This document shows, piece by piece, positions 1 through 11,589 of a stretch of DNA of 64,000 bases. Source of the DNA: Skermanella rosea (lineage in GTDB: Bacteria > Pseudomonadota > Alphaproteobacteria > Azospirillales > Azospirillaceae); the NCBI RefSeq assembly GCF_016806835.2, contig NZ_CP086111.1, positions 2,305,001 through 2,369,000 on the forward strand, given 5' to 3'. A program made the translations under genes and the position numbers. Below the pieces are notes generated by a model. The model worked only from the letters and a program-made list of their open reading frames with translations. It ran no database searches and was not told the origin of the DNA. How positions within the stretch are numbered: the first letter of the stretch is position 1; each line of letters starts with the position of its first letter.

Positions 1-32
1 ATCCGCTGCGGCGTTGTTTCGTTTCGAGGCAT
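1..32 (-). CDS. Possible start of a further tup-locus gene (partial, runs off the window)
   Basis: Reading the minus strand past the stop of the HTH regulator (50-52), an ATG at 32-30 opens ten codons (MPRNETTPQR) before the window ends. A weak GGAG lies about 12 nt upstream. Ten codons cannot identify a protein. The position is where the missing tungstate permease gene (tupB) could sit, since it is absent between tupC and tupA, but that is inference from context only. It could equally be a chance ATG. Confidence 0.25.
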   Translation of the reverse strand, partial: MPRNETTPQR

Positions 33-49
33 CGGTTCGGGCGGCTCCG

Positions 50-943
50 TCAGGGAGCGTTGTACCAGACCTTGCCGAAAGTCGAGATATCGTAGCCGAG
101 AAGGTCCCGGGACTTGGCGATCGCCTCCTCCGTCCGGGCGAAGGCAAGCAGCGCCTGCATTTCGGGTTCGAAATAATCCCGCCGGCGCATCACGAGGTCG
201 TAACGTTCGCGGTGGAGCGGCACGAAATCCAGACGAAGTTGCCGTGCCACCGCGCGGACCGCCACCCCGGTGTCGGCACGGCCGTCGAGGATCGCGAGAC
301 CGACTTCCAGCTCGCTCCGGGCGGGATGCTCGGCGACGGGGAGGTCGCTCCAGCCGATGCCGGCGCGGTCCAGCAGATCATCCATCAGCACGCGGGCACC
401 CGAAGCCGGCGGTCGCGCCGCGATGCGCGGCTTCTTCGTCGCGAGATCCTCGATCCGGGACAGGCCGAGCGGATTGCCGGAGGCGACCACCAAGCCTTGC
501 TCCCGCCATGCCCACTCGATCGCCACCACGTCGAGGTCGCCGAGCTTGCTCCGGATCGCGGGAATGTTGTAGTCGCCGGTCTCCGGCGAGAGGATGTGGA
601 TGCCGCAGGCGGCGGCTTGGCCGGCGGCCAGCCGTTCCAGGCCGTCCAGGCTGCCCCCGGTCAGCAGGGCCAGCCCGCAGCCCGACGTGGAAACGCACCA
701 TTCCAGGAACGGATCATGGCTCCCGGCGATCACGCGGGGCGCGGCGGTGGCGGCGGGAGCGTGCCGCTCGGCAGCGGGAGGCTCGCTCAGCTTCAGCCAC
801 TGGTCGATCTGGGCTTTGGGGAAAAGCCACTTGCCGCCGACGCGGGTGCAGGGGATGGCGGCCTGCCGGACCAGATCATAGATCTTGCGTTCCTTGATCC
901 GAAGATAGGCTGCCACCTCCTGGGTGTTCATCAAGTCGGACAT
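50..943 (-). CDS. HTH (excisionase-type) regulator fused to a periplasmic-binding-protein-like domain
   Basis: This 297-residue protein begins with an excisionase/MerR-type winged helix (about residues 6-50, including TQEVAAYLRIKERKIYDLV and a GGKWLFPKAQIDQWL wing). A type-2 periplasmic-binding-protein fold follows (about 70-290), typical of molybdate/tungstate-binding regulators. There is no signal peptide, so it should act in the cytoplasm as a one-component sensor that binds ligand and DNA in one chain. It lies 103 nt downstream of tupA in the same direction, which suggests it controls or monitors tungstate or molybdate uptake. The architecture is recognised from the family; the ligand is inferred from the neighbours. 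Confidence 0.8.
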   Translation of the reverse strand: MSDLMNTQEVAAYLRIKERKIYDLVRQAAIPCTRVGGKWLFPKAQIDQWLKLSEPPAAERHAPAATAAPRVIAGSHDPFLEWCVSTSGCGLALLTGGSLDGLERLAAGQAAACGIHILSPETGDYNIPAIRSKLGDLDVVAIEWAWREQGLVVASGNPLGLSRIEDLATKKPRIAARPPASGARVLMDDLLDRAGIGWSDLPVAEHPARSELEVGLAILDGRADTGVAVRAVARQLRLDFVPLHRERYDLVMRRRDYFEPEMQALLAFARTEEAIAKSRDLLGYDISTFGKVWYNAP

Positions 944-1046
944 CCCCGGACCTCTCGCTGCATCGGGTCGTTGGTCTTGGACGCGATCGCGCCGGATGCC
1001 AACTATAGCCGCCGTGCCGGCCGACGCCAGGGATGTCCGGAAGCGG

Positions 1047-1895
1047 TCAGCTTCCCGCCTTGTCGGCGTTCGGGAAGAAGAGCTGCTCGCCGTCGATCCT
1101 GTAGCCCGCGATGGCTTGCTGTCCCTCGGTCGAGGTCAGCCAATCGATGAAGCTGACGCCGGCCTCGACCTTCACATGCGGATGCTTCTCCGGATTGACC
1201 AGCATGACGCCATACTGGTTGAACAGCCGTTTGTCACCCTCGACCAGGATTCGGAGATCCCCCCGGTTCTTGAAGCTCAGCCAGGTTCCTCGGTCGGCCA
1301 AGGTATAGGCGTTCATCGCCGCGCTGGTGTTCAGTGTCGGCCCCATGCCGGAACCGGTGGCGCGGTACCAGTCGGACGATGCCCCGGAGACGTCCACGCC
1401 GGCCATCTGCCAGAGCCGCTGCTCGGCCTTGTGCGTTCCGCTGTCGTCGCCGCGGGAGGCGAACGGAGCCTTGGCGGCCGCGATCTTCTCCAAGGCCCCG
1501 GTGACGTTCTTCATGCCCGCGATCCCGGCCGGGTCCGATGCGGGGCCGACGATGACGAAGTCGTTGTACATCACGTCGTCGCGCTTCTTGGCGAAGCCGT
1601 CGGCGACGAACTTCTCCTCCGACTTGGCGTCGTGGACGAACACGACGTCGGCGTCGCCCCTGCGGCCGGTTTCCAACGCCTGGCCGGTGCCCTGGGCCAC
1701 GACGCGCACGTCGATTCCGGTTTTGTCCTTGAAGATCGGCAGGATGTGGCCGAACAGGCCGGACTGCTCGGTCGAGGTGGTGGACGCGACCGTGATGAAT
1801 CGGTCCTGCGCCGGGGCGGGCAGGCCGGAGCTCGCGCACAGGCCCGCAGCCATCAGGGCGCCGAACAGGCGCCGCCGCGTCAGGGTGGTCAGCAT
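1047..1895 (-). CDS. tupA: Tungstate ABC transporter substrate-binding protein TupA
   Basis: The 282-residue product is an exported binding protein. An arginine-rich N-terminus (TRRRLFGAL) and a hydrophobic stretch end near APAQ at residue 30, compatible with Sec or Tat export. TupA hallmarks follow: TTSTEQSG (39-46), the Thr/Ser cluster expected to hold the oxyanion, GTGQAL (69-74), GDADVVFVHD (80-89) and MYNDFVIVGP (109-118). TupA proteins bind tungstate very tightly for tungsten or molybdenum cofactor enzymes. The ATG overlaps the tupC stop by 7 nt and has a good AGGAG-type ribosome site inside tupC, so the two are translationally coupled. Tungstate against molybdate specificity is by family resemblance. 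Confidence 0.88.
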   Translation of the reverse strand: MLTTLTRRRLFGALMAAGLCASSGLPAPAQDRFITVASTTSTEQSGLFGHILPIFKDKTGIDVRVVAQGTGQALETGRRGDADVVFVHDAKSEEKFVADGFAKKRDDVMYNDFVIVGPASDPAGIAGMKNVTGALEKIAAAKAPFASRGDDSGTHKAEQRLWQMAGVDVSGASSDWYRATGSGMGPTLNTSAAMNAYTLADRGTWLSFKNRGDLRILVEGDKRLFNQYGVMLVNPEKHPHVKVEAGVSFIDWLTSTEGQQAIAGYRIDGEQLFFPNADKAGS

Positions 1896-2614
1896 AGGAG
1901 GTCTCCTCTCAGGAAGGCTGCGGCTTCTTGGGTCCGCGGTTGGTCGAAGAAGGCCGGGGCCGACGTCTGCTCGATCAGCCGGCCGCGGTTGAGGAAGATG
2001 ATTTCCTGCGCGATGCGGCGCGCCTGCCCGAGGTCGTGGGTGGTCATGACGATCTTGATGCCGTCCCGCACGAATTCCCCGATCATGGACTCGACGGCGC
2101 GCGTGGCCGTGGGGTCGAGGTTGGCGGTCGGCTCGTCGAGGAACAGCACTTCGGGCTTCAGGGACCAGGCGCGCGCCAAAGCCAGCCGCTGCTGCTCCCC
2201 GCCCGACAGGACGCGGGCCGGACGGTCCGCCAGCGCACCCAGCCCGAAGCGGTCGAGCGCCGCACGGGCCGCTTCGCGGCGGGCCTTGTATCCGAGTCCG
2301 GAGAGGGCAAGCGCGTGGACGAGGTTCCCGAATGCCGACCGGCGCAGCATCACCGGCCGCTGGAACACCATGGCGTCCCGCCTGCGTCCGAGCGCGGCGC
2401 CGGGACCGAGCCAGCTCACGGTGCCGGCGGTCGGGCGAATCAGGCCGTGGCAGAGGCGCAACGTCAGGCTCTTGCCGGCACCGTTGGGACCGAGCACCGC
2501 CGTGGGACCGCGCCCGTCCAGCACCAGGTCCAGCCCCGGGATCAGCGTCGTTCCCCCGACCGCATAGCGGACTTCCTTCAAGCGAAGCGGCAGGCTGGTC
2601 GGTAGATCACGCAT
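1889..2614 (-). CDS. tupC: Tungstate ABC transporter ATP-binding protein TupC
   Basis: A 241-residue ABC ATPase with Walker A GPNGAGKS (42-49), Q-loop Gln85, signature LSGGE (136-140), Walker B LFLDEP (157-162) and switch His193. It would power oxyanion import with TupA and a TupB permease. The chosen ATG (MRDLPTSLPL) has a GGGAAG ribosome site. The frame stays open to 2704, but that extension would run through phased repeats at 2678-2707 and has no ribosome site, so I reject it. The usual tupA-tupB-tupC order is not kept: tupC precedes tupA and no permease gene of about 700 bp fits anywhere nearby. Confidence 0.85.
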   Translation of the reverse strand: MRDLPTSLPLRLKEVRYAVGGTTLIPGLDLVLDGRGPTAVLGPNGAGKSLTLRLCHGLIRPTAGTVSWLGPGAALGRRRDAMVFQRPVMLRRSAFGNLVHALALSGLGYKARREAARAALDRFGLGALADRPARVLSGGEQQRLALARAWSLKPEVLFLDEPTANLDPTATRAVESMIGEFVRDGIKIVMTTHDLGQARRIAQEIIFLNRGRLIEQTSAPAFFDQPRTQEAAAFLRGDLLC

Positions 2615-2677
2615 CGGGCTTCCCGGGATCGGCGGCCGGAGGAACGCGGCGGCCAACCCCGAACCTCCTGCCGGTTT

Positions 2678-2707
2678 CATGCAAGAACATGCAGAAACCT
2701 GCAAGAT
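2678..2707 (-). repeat. Three tandem 10-bp repeats upstream of tupC
   Basis: Read on the minus strand, the three units are ATCTTGCAGG, TTTCTGCATG and TTCTTGCATG. They are exactly contiguous and share a (C/T)TGCA core once per helical turn. They sit 64 nt upstream of the tupC ATG. The arrangement fits cooperative protein binding on one face of the DNA, and the HTH regulator encoded at 50-943 is the obvious candidate; that link is inference. Confidence 0.55.
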
Positions 2708-2717
2708 TTCCAGAGAA

Positions 2718-2743
2718 AGCGCAAGTCTGCGGACGATTGCGCT
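2718..2743. promoter_or_regulatory. Inverted repeat AGCGCAA-N12-TTGCGCT upstream of tupC
   Basis: A perfect 7-bp inverted repeat with a 12-bp centre, 10 bp beyond the phased repeats. There is no T-tract, so it does not look like a terminator. An operator for a dimeric regulator is plausible. Confidence 0.4.
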
Positions 2744-2862
2744 CTGTGGAGAATCCCTTTCATGCCGGCGATCATCTGGAGCGCGGGGCGGTCGAACTGC
2801 GGGTTGGGTGCCTATTCTTTAAGCAGGCCGTGTACCGAAAGATCTCCCGGCTCCATACTGGC

Positions 2863-2901
2863 AAAAAAAAGAGCGGGGCAGCGGATGAACCGCTGCCCCG
2901 C
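2863..2901 (-). terminator. Rho-independent terminator of glnBA
   Basis: On the minus strand a perfect 12-bp stem GCGGGGCAGCGG/CCGCTGCCCCGC (2873-2884 with 2890-2901) and a 5-nt loop are followed by a short TC and then eight T residues (2863-2870). It begins 35 nt after the glnA stop and insulates the tup locus from glnBA read-through. Confidence 0.92.
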
Positions 2902-2936
2902 CTTTCGGTCGGTAGCTGAGCTTCGAAAGGGTCCGA

Positions 2937-4346
2937 TCAGACCGAGTAGTACATCTTGTACTCGATCGGGTGCGGCGAGGTCTCGAAGGCCATCTGCTCT
3001 TCGCGCTTCAGCTCGATGTAGGCCGCGATCATGTCCGGGGCGAAAACGTCGCCCTTGGTCAGGAAATCGTGGTCGGCTTCGAGGCTGTCGAGCGCCTGGC
3101 GGAGCGAGCCGCACACGGTCGGGACCGCGGCCAGCTCTTCCGGGGGCAGGTCGTACAGGTTCTTGTCCATCGCGTCGCCGGGATGGATCTTGTTCTGGAT
3201 GCCGTCCAGGCCGGCCATCAGCATGGCGGCGAAGGCCAGGTACGGGTTGGCCGACGGGTCGGGGAACCGGACCTCGACGCGCTTGCCCTTCGGGCTCGCG
3301 ACATAGGGGATGCGGCAGGACGCCGAGCGGTTGCGGGCCGAGTAGGCCAGCAGCACCGGAGCCTCGTAACCCGGGACCAGACGCTTGTAGCTGTTGGTCG
3401 ACGGGTTGGTGAATGCGTTCAGCGCGCGGGCGTGCTTGATGATGCCGCCGATGTAGTACAGCGCCATGTCGGAAAGGTCGGCGTAGCCCGAGCCGGCGAA
3501 GATCGGCTGGCCATCCTTCCAGATCGACTGGTGGCAGTGCATGCCCGAGCCGTTGTCGCCGTAGACCGGCTTCGGCATGAACGTGGCGGTCTTGCCGTAG
3601 GCCGCGGCGACGTTATGCACCACATACTTGAACTGCTGCATGTTGTCGGCGGTCTTGACCAGCGTGTCGAACTTGATGCCGAGTTCGTGCTGGGAAGCCG
3701 CCACCTCGTGGTGGTGCTTCTCGATCTCGACGCCCATCTCGCCAAGCACGGTCAGCATCTCGGCGCGCAGGTCCTGGCCCGAGTCGACCGGCGGAACCGG
3801 GAAGTAGCCGCCCTTGACGGTCGGGCGGTGGCCCAGGTTGCCGTCCGGCAGTTCCTTGCCGGTGATGTACGGGCCTTCCTCGCTGTCGATCTTGTAGAAG
3901 CACTGGTTCATCGAGACTTCGTAGCGGACGTCGTCGAAGACGAAGAACTCGGCTTCCGGACCGAAATAGGCGGTGTCGCCGATACCGGCCGCTTCCATGT
4001 GCGCCTGGGCCGCCTTGGCGATCGAGCGCGGGTCGCGGTTGTAGGGCTGGCCGCTGGAGGGCTCGTAGACGTCGCAGAAGATGTTCAGCATCGGCTGGGC
4101 CGCGAACGGGTCCATCACCGCGGTCGCGGCGTCCGGCATCAGGGTCATGTCGGACTCGTTGATCGCCTTCCAGCCCGCAATCGATGAACCGTCGAACATG
4201 ATGCCGTCGGTGAAGGCTTCTTCGTTCATCGTGGAGACGTGCTGCGCGGTGTGCTGCAGCTTGCCGCGCGGGTCGGTGAAGCGAAGGTCGACGTACTTGA
4301 CGTCGTGTTCCTTGATCAGGTCGAAGACCTTGCTGATGTCAGACAT
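2937..4346 (-). CDS. glnA: Glutamine synthetase, type I (GlnA)
   Basis: The 469-residue enzyme makes glutamine from glutamate, ammonium and ATP as a cytoplasmic dodecamer, and is the key ammonium-assimilating step. The length matches GSI-beta enzymes. Visible signatures are [10 protein letters not shown], the metal/glutamate site [20 protein letters not shown], the ATP loop around [13 protein letters not shown] and the adenylylation site NLYDLPPEE with Tyr398. That site marks it as controlled by GlnE adenylylation, which responds to the PII protein. It lies 320 nt downstream of glnB in the same direction, the usual glnBA unit of azospirilla. Expression is probably from the upstream sigma-54 promoter plus a weaker one in the spacer. 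Confidence 0.98.
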   Translation of the reverse strand: MSDISKVFDLIKEHDVKYVDLRFTDPRGKLQHTAQHVSTMNEEAFTDGIMFDGSSIAGWKAINESDMTLMPDAATAVMDPFAAQPMLNIFCDVYEPSSGQPYNRDPRSIAKAAQAHMEAAGIGDTAYFGPEAEFFVFDDVRYEVSMNQCFYKIDSEEGPYITGKELPDGNLGHRPTVKGGYFPVPPVDSGQDLRAEMLTVLGEMGVEIEKHHHEVAASQHELGIKFDTLVKTADNMQQFKYVVHNVAAAYGKTATFMPKPVYGDNGSGMHCHQSIWKDGQPIFAGSGYADLSDMALYYIGGIIKHARALNAFTNPSTNSYKRLVPGYEAPVLLAYSARNRSASCRIPYVASPKGKRVEVRFPDPSANPYLAFAAMLMAGLDGIQNKIHPGDAMDKNLYDLPPEELAAVPTVCGSLRQALDSLEADHDFLTKGDVFAPDMIAAYIELKREEQMAFETSPHPIEYKMYYSV

Positions 4347-4666
4347 GCCTCGGGATCCGTTTCTATGGTTGACGCTGGCTCGCTCCCGCCGAGGAGGACG
4401 GGGAGAAACCGATTTTGGTGACGCGCGCGGGCGTTGTTATGTCACGACCTTTCCGGACGCACAATCCACAGCTTATCCGTCAGCGGAATTGCGGCAATGT
4501 GGCTGTCCGGCCGGCTTTGCCCGCGATGTTTATCGAGCCGGACGCGCGGCCGGATCGGCCGGCGTCAAGATCTGATCCGGGACGGCCGCGGTGGCTTCCC
4601 GCGCTGCGCGCGAATCGCCGTGGGCCGTCCGAATGGGGTGGAGCGGTCAGGGGCGGTCGATGCGCG
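4347..4666. other. 320-nt glnB-glnA spacer
   Basis: No gene is seen. It contains a GC-rich palindromic patch near 4550-4565 and, nearer glnA, a weak sigma-70-like hexamer pair (listed separately). No terminator lies behind glnB, which agrees with co-transcription into glnA. Confidence 0.6.
4436..4464 (-). promoter_or_regulatory. Weak sigma-70-like promoter candidate for glnA
   Basis: On the minus strand TTGTGC, 17 bp and CATAAC lie about 90 nt upstream of the glnA ATG. The hexamers match only 3/6 and 4/6. A separate glnA promoter used under nitrogen excess is described in Azospirillum, which is the reason for listing this pair; the sequence match alone is not strong. Confidence 0.28.
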
Positions 4667-8539
<3,873 letters not shown>

Positions 8540-8564
8540 TGTCAATCAAATTGTCTCAAATGTG

Positions 8565-8593
8565 TTGCATGTTGCTTTAACTCTTCATAAAGA
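8565..8593 (+). promoter_or_regulatory. Promoter candidate for the 78-residue protein gene
   Basis: TTGCAT, 17 bp and TAAAGA lie in a locally A/T-rich spacer (8540-8650), about 58 nt upstream of the ATG at 8651. The hexamers match the consensus at 4/6 and 3/6. Confidence 0.42.
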
Positions 8594-8650
8594 GGGGTCC
8601 TCTAGTCTTTGCGGTGCTGTTATTAACCACGCTAGAGCGGGACGGAACCC

Positions 8651-8887
8651 ATGTTCTTGAGACGGCGGAAGGCTCCGGTAGACGTTATCGAAGGTTCGGT
8701 GTTCCGGCGGACCACGCCCGGCAAGATAGTCGAGACCGCGCGCGTGCTGGCGGTTTCCAAGGACAGCGTCGGAATTCCCCATGTCCGTTTCAGCGTGCAT
8801 TATGAGCGCGTCGATACGGCGGACGAGTTGCGGACCCTGGCCCTCAGCTCCTTTTCCGAACTGTTCAGCGAGCGTGTGCTCGCCTGA
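8651..8887 (+). CDS. Small conserved-looking protein of unknown function
   Basis: A 78-residue product with a basic N-terminus (MFLRRRKAP), a likely beta-rich middle (KIVETARVLAVSKDSVGIPHVRFSVHYERV) and an acidic/hydrophobic end. There are no cysteines, signal peptide or membrane helix. The VLAV...GIPHVRF pattern resembles short proteins I associate with Azospirillum relatives, but I know no function. It has its own A/T-rich upstream region with a promoter candidate and is followed by tRNA-Leu. The codon choice is GC3-rich as in neighbouring genes, which supports a real gene. Confidence 0.65.
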   Translation: MFLRRRKAPVDVIEGSVFRRTTPGKIVETARVLAVSKDSVGIPHVRFSVHYERVDTADELRTLALSSFSELFSERVLA

Positions 8888-8994
8888 CCCTCTCCGGCCC
8901 GTCCGGGGCGGCGGCGCGGCAGTGGCCGTGCCCCGGTTCGAGCCCCTTTCGTTCGTGCGGAAATCTTAGCCTGTTTGTCCCGAAATCGGTGTGC

Positions 8995-9000
8995 TATAGA
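8995..9000 (+). promoter_or_regulatory. Possible -10 box for tRNA-Leu
   Basis: TATAGA lies about 51 nt before the tRNA. The matching -35 region (TGTTTG at 17 bp) is poor, so only the -10 is offered. Confidence 0.28.
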
Positions 9001-9050
9001 GGCAAACCCGGCGGGCGGGTGTCCAATTTCGCCTGCGCGGGGCTGCCTGT

Positions 9051-9135
9051 GCGGGCGTGGCGGAATTGGTAGACGCGCCGGATTTAGGTTCCGGTGACGC
9101 AAGTCGTGGGGGTTCGAGTCCCTTCGCCCGCACCA
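9051..9135 (+). tRNA. tRNA-Leu (TAG)
   Basis: A class II tRNA of 85 nt. The acceptor GCGGGCG (9051-9057) pairs with CGCCCGC (9125-9131), the anticodon loop TTTAGGT carries TAG, there is a long variable arm, the T-loop is TTCGAGT, and ACCA is encoded at 9132-9135. Confidence 0.96.
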
Positions 9136-9166
9136 TCAGGCCAGCCGTACCCGAGGTTCTCAAGCC

Positions 9167-9188
9167 GCGACCGGCGAGCACCGGTCGC
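9167..9188 (+). other. Hairpin between tRNA-Leu and tig
   Basis: A perfect 8-bp stem GCGACCGG/CCGGTCGC with a 6-nt loop, ending 23 nt before the tig ATG. No T-tract follows. It may mark the 3' boundary of the tRNA transcript or shape the tig leader. Confidence 0.4.
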
Positions 9189-9211
9189 CAACGAAACAGG
9201 CTTCCAGTCCA

Positions 9212-10555
9212 ATGCAGATTACCGAGACGAGCGCCGACGGCCTCAAGCGTGAATACAAGGTCGTCATTCCCGCCCAGGAGATCGAGACGAAGGTCAACAG
9301 CCGGCTCCAGGAGCTGGGCAGGACGCTTCGGATACCGGGCTTCCGCCCGGGCAAGGTCCCGATGCCCATCGTGAAGCAGCGCTATGCTCAGTCGGTCATG
9401 GGCGAAGTCCTGGAAGCGGCGGTCAATGACAGCTCGCAGCAGGCGATCGACGAGCGCGGCCTGCGCCCGGCGCTCCAGCCGAAGATCCAAGTGACCGCGT
9501 TCTCGGAAGGCGGGAATCTGGAATACGACATGGCGGTGGAACTGCTGCCGGATATCGAGCCGGTCGACTTCTCCACGATCGAGCTGGAGCGGGTCGTCGC
9601 CGAGGTGGACGACAAGCAGGTCGACGAGACGCTGGAGCGGCTGGCCAAGAGCAGCCGCGACTCCCAGCCCGTGACCGAGGATCGCCCGGCCCGCAACGGC
9701 GACATCCTGGTGATCGACTTCGCCGGCACCGTCGACGGCGAGGCGAAGCCCGGCATGGACGCGAAGGATCACCGGCTGGAGCTCGGCTCCAACAGCTTCG
9801 TCGGGACCTTCGAGGAGCAGCTCGTCGGCTCCAAGCCGGGTGATCACCGCACCGTGACCGTGACCTTCCCCGAGAACTACGCCGCGGCCGAGCTCCAGGG
9901 CAAGGAAGCCGTGTTCGAGGTGGACGTCAAGGAGATCCGGGAGCCCGCGGCGGCCGTCATCGACGACGAGTTCGCGAAGAAGTTCGGCGCGGACGACCTT
10001 GCCGCCCTGAAGCAAATGATCAAGGACCGCATCGGCCAGGATTACGCCGGCATCTCGCGTTCCAAGGTGAAGCGCACCCTGCTCGACAAGCTGGCGGATA
10101 CCCACAGCTTCGACGTCCCGGCCGGCATGGTCGACATCGAGTTCGAGACGATCTGGAACCGGCTCCAGGAAGAGCTGAAGCGGGGCGGCCCCGACGCCGA
10201 GGAGGCCGGCAAGAGCGAGGACGAGCTGAAGGCGGAGTACCGGGGCATCGCGGAACGCCGCGTCCGCCTCGGGCTGCTCCTTTCAGAAGTCGGTCGCCGC
10301 AACAATATCCAGGTGACCCAGGACGAGTTGAACCGGGCCCTCATCACCGAGGCCCAGCGCTATCCGGGGCAGGAACGCGAGGTGTTCGAGTTCTTCCGCA
10401 GCAATCCGCGGGCGATCGACAACCTTCGCGCGCCGCTGTTCGAGGACAAGGTCATCGACTTCATCCTCGAACTCGCTAAGGTGAACGAGAAGACCGTCTC
10501 GGTCGAGGAACTGGTGCGCGATCCGGACGAGTCCGAGGATACCGCCGCGGCCTGA
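9212..10555 (+). CDS. tig: Trigger factor (ribosome-associated chaperone / peptidyl-prolyl isomerase)
   Basis: The 447-residue chaperone docks at the ribosome exit tunnel and shields nascent chains. Domain order is normal: an N-terminal ribosome-binding domain with the signature-like [16 protein letters not shown] (about 46-61), an FKBP-type PPIase domain around residues 165-250 ([16 protein letters not shown] opens it), then the long helical arms to the C-terminus. The acidic tail ([11 protein letters not shown]) is typical. It heads the tig-clpP-clpX-lon series found in many proteobacteria. Confidence 0.97.
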   Translation: MQITETSADGLKREYKVVIPAQEIETKVNSRLQELGRTLRIPGFRPGKVPMPIVKQRYAQSVMGEVLEAAVNDSSQQAIDERGLRPALQPKIQVTAFSEGGNLEYDMAVELLPDIEPVDFSTIELERVVAEVDDKQVDETLERLAKSSRDSQPVTEDRPARNGDILVIDFAGTVDGEAKPGMDAKDHRLELGSNSFVGTFEEQLVGSKPGDHRTVTVTFPENYAAAELQGKEAVFEVDVKEIREPAAAVIDDEFAKKFGADDLAALKQMIKDRIGQDYAGISRSKVKRTLLDKLADTHSFDVPAGMVDIEFETIWNRLQEELKRGGPDAEEAGKSEDELKAEYRGIAERRVRLGLLLSEVGRRNNIQVTQDELNRALITEAQRYPGQEREVFEFFRSNPRAIDNLRAPLFEDKVIDFILELAKVNEKTVSVEELVRDPDESEDTAAA

Positions 10556-10701
10556 TCGGGCTTTCGGCGGACCGCGCCCGGCGAATCGGGTCCGGTGCGA
10601 TCGGGTCCGGGCGACCGGGCCCGCGGGACGGGATCGATGGGACGGACGGCCCGGCGGCACCAGCCGGCGGGCCGCCATCAGGGATCAAAGCCCTGGCTGC
10701 G

Positions 10702-10719
10702 GGCCCGAGACCTCGGGCC
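10702..10719 (+). other. Hairpin in the tig-clpP spacer
   Basis: GGCCCGA and TCGGGCC pair around a GACC loop, 33 nt before the clpP ATG. No T-run follows, so it is more likely a leader structure or processing site than an intrinsic terminator. The rest of the 197-nt spacer (10556-10752) is GC-rich with no clear promoter. Confidence 0.35.
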
Positions 10720-10752
10720 GCGCGAGGCAGGGAAACGGGAGAGTCGAAAAGA

Positions 10753-11388
10753 ATGAACGATTTCGAGCCGCGGATGAACGCTCTGGTCCCGATGGTCATC
10801 GAACAGACCAATCGCGGCGAGCGCGCGTTCGACATCTATTCGCGCCTCTTGAAGGAGCGCATCATCTTCCTGATCGGTCCGGTCAACGACGGCGTTGCCA
10901 GCCTGATCTGCGCGCAGCTCCTGTTCCTTGAGTCGGAGAACCCGACCAAGGACATCTCCTTCTACATCAATTCGCCGGGCGGGTACGTGACCTCCGGCCT
11001 GGCGATCTACGACACCATGCAGTACATCCGGCCGCCGGTCTCGACCGTCTGCATCGGCCAGGCCGCCAGCATGGGCTCGCTCCTGCTGACCGCGGGCGCG
11101 CCCGGCAAGCGGTTCTCCCTGCCGAACAGCCGGATCATGGTCCACCAGCCCTCCGGCGGTGCCCAGGGGCAGGCGGCCGACATCGAGATCCAGGCCCAGG
11201 AAATCCTGAAGCTGCGGTCCCGGTTGAACGACATCTATGCCAAGCACAGCGGCCAGACCCTGGACGTGATCGAGGCTGCGATGGAGCGCGACAAGTTCAT
11301 GTCGCCGGAGGAAGCCAAGAGCTTCGGCCTGATCGACGAGGTGGTGACGAGCCGTCCGGCGGGCGTGGGCGACACGCCGGCGACTTGA
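10753..11388 (+). CDS. clpP: ATP-dependent Clp protease proteolytic subunit ClpP
   Basis: The 211-residue serine peptidase forms the double-heptamer chamber that degrades substrates unfolded by ClpX or ClpA. The catalytic triad is visible as Ser106 ([10 protein letters not shown]), His131 (MVHQPSGG) and Asp180, with the spacing of the E. coli enzyme. The first ATG gives a short propeptide-like N-terminus; an internal ATG eight residues on ([11 protein letters not shown]) is an alternative start. It is followed 201 nt later by its partner clpX. Confidence 0.97.
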   Translation: MNDFEPRMNALVPMVIEQTNRGERAFDIYSRLLKERIIFLIGPVNDGVASLICAQLLFLESENPTKDISFYINSPGGYVTSGLAIYDTMQYIRPPVSTVCIGQAASMGSLLLTAGAPGKRFSLPNSRIMVHQPSGGAQGQAADIEIQAQEILKLRSRLNDIYAKHSGQTLDVIEAAMERDKFMSPEEAKSFGLIDEVVTSRPAGVGDTPAT

Positions 11389-11448
11389 TCGCACCAACTA
11401 GATATTGATCGCCGCGTATTGCGTGTTGTTGAATAGGATTGTTCCAGT

Positions 11449-11477
11449 GCGGCAAGGTCAACGATAGGTCTTGCCGC
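11449..11477 (+). other. Hairpin in the clpP-clpX spacer
   Basis: A perfect 8-bp stem GCGGCAAG/CTTGCCGC with a 13-nt loop, in a less GC-rich part of the 201-nt spacer. A short CGGGTTTTCCCG palindrome follows at once (11477-11489). It may be a partial terminator or a processing structure separating clpP from clpX messages. Confidence 0.4.
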
Positions 11478-11589
11478 CGGGTTTTCCCGGGACACCCTGT
11501 TTCTGAAAGGCGTTTGGAACGGTTGTTCGCCCAAGCTGTACCAACGGGTCGCCGGACCGAACGCCACTCGGTGCTGTGACGGAGCCCAT

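Larger units (their letters stand above)
2615..2936. other. 322-nt spacer between tupC and glnA
   Basis: No gene is visible. From tupC outward (on the minus strand, upstream of tupC) it holds three 10-bp phased repeats (2678-2707), a 7-bp inverted repeat (2718-2743) and then the terminator of glnA (2863-2901). The tup promoter must lie between the terminator and 2614, but I found no convincing -35/-10 pair. Confidence 0.7.

Noticed and set aside
14-2567. Long plus-strand frames opposite the tup locus
   Set aside because: They have no family features, while the minus strand encodes three recognisable proteins with overlapping starts and ribosome sites.
2615-2704. N-terminal extension of tupC to a TTG at 2704
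   Set aside because: It would translate the phased repeats, has no ribosome site, and ABC ATPases of this type start near MRDLPTSLPL.
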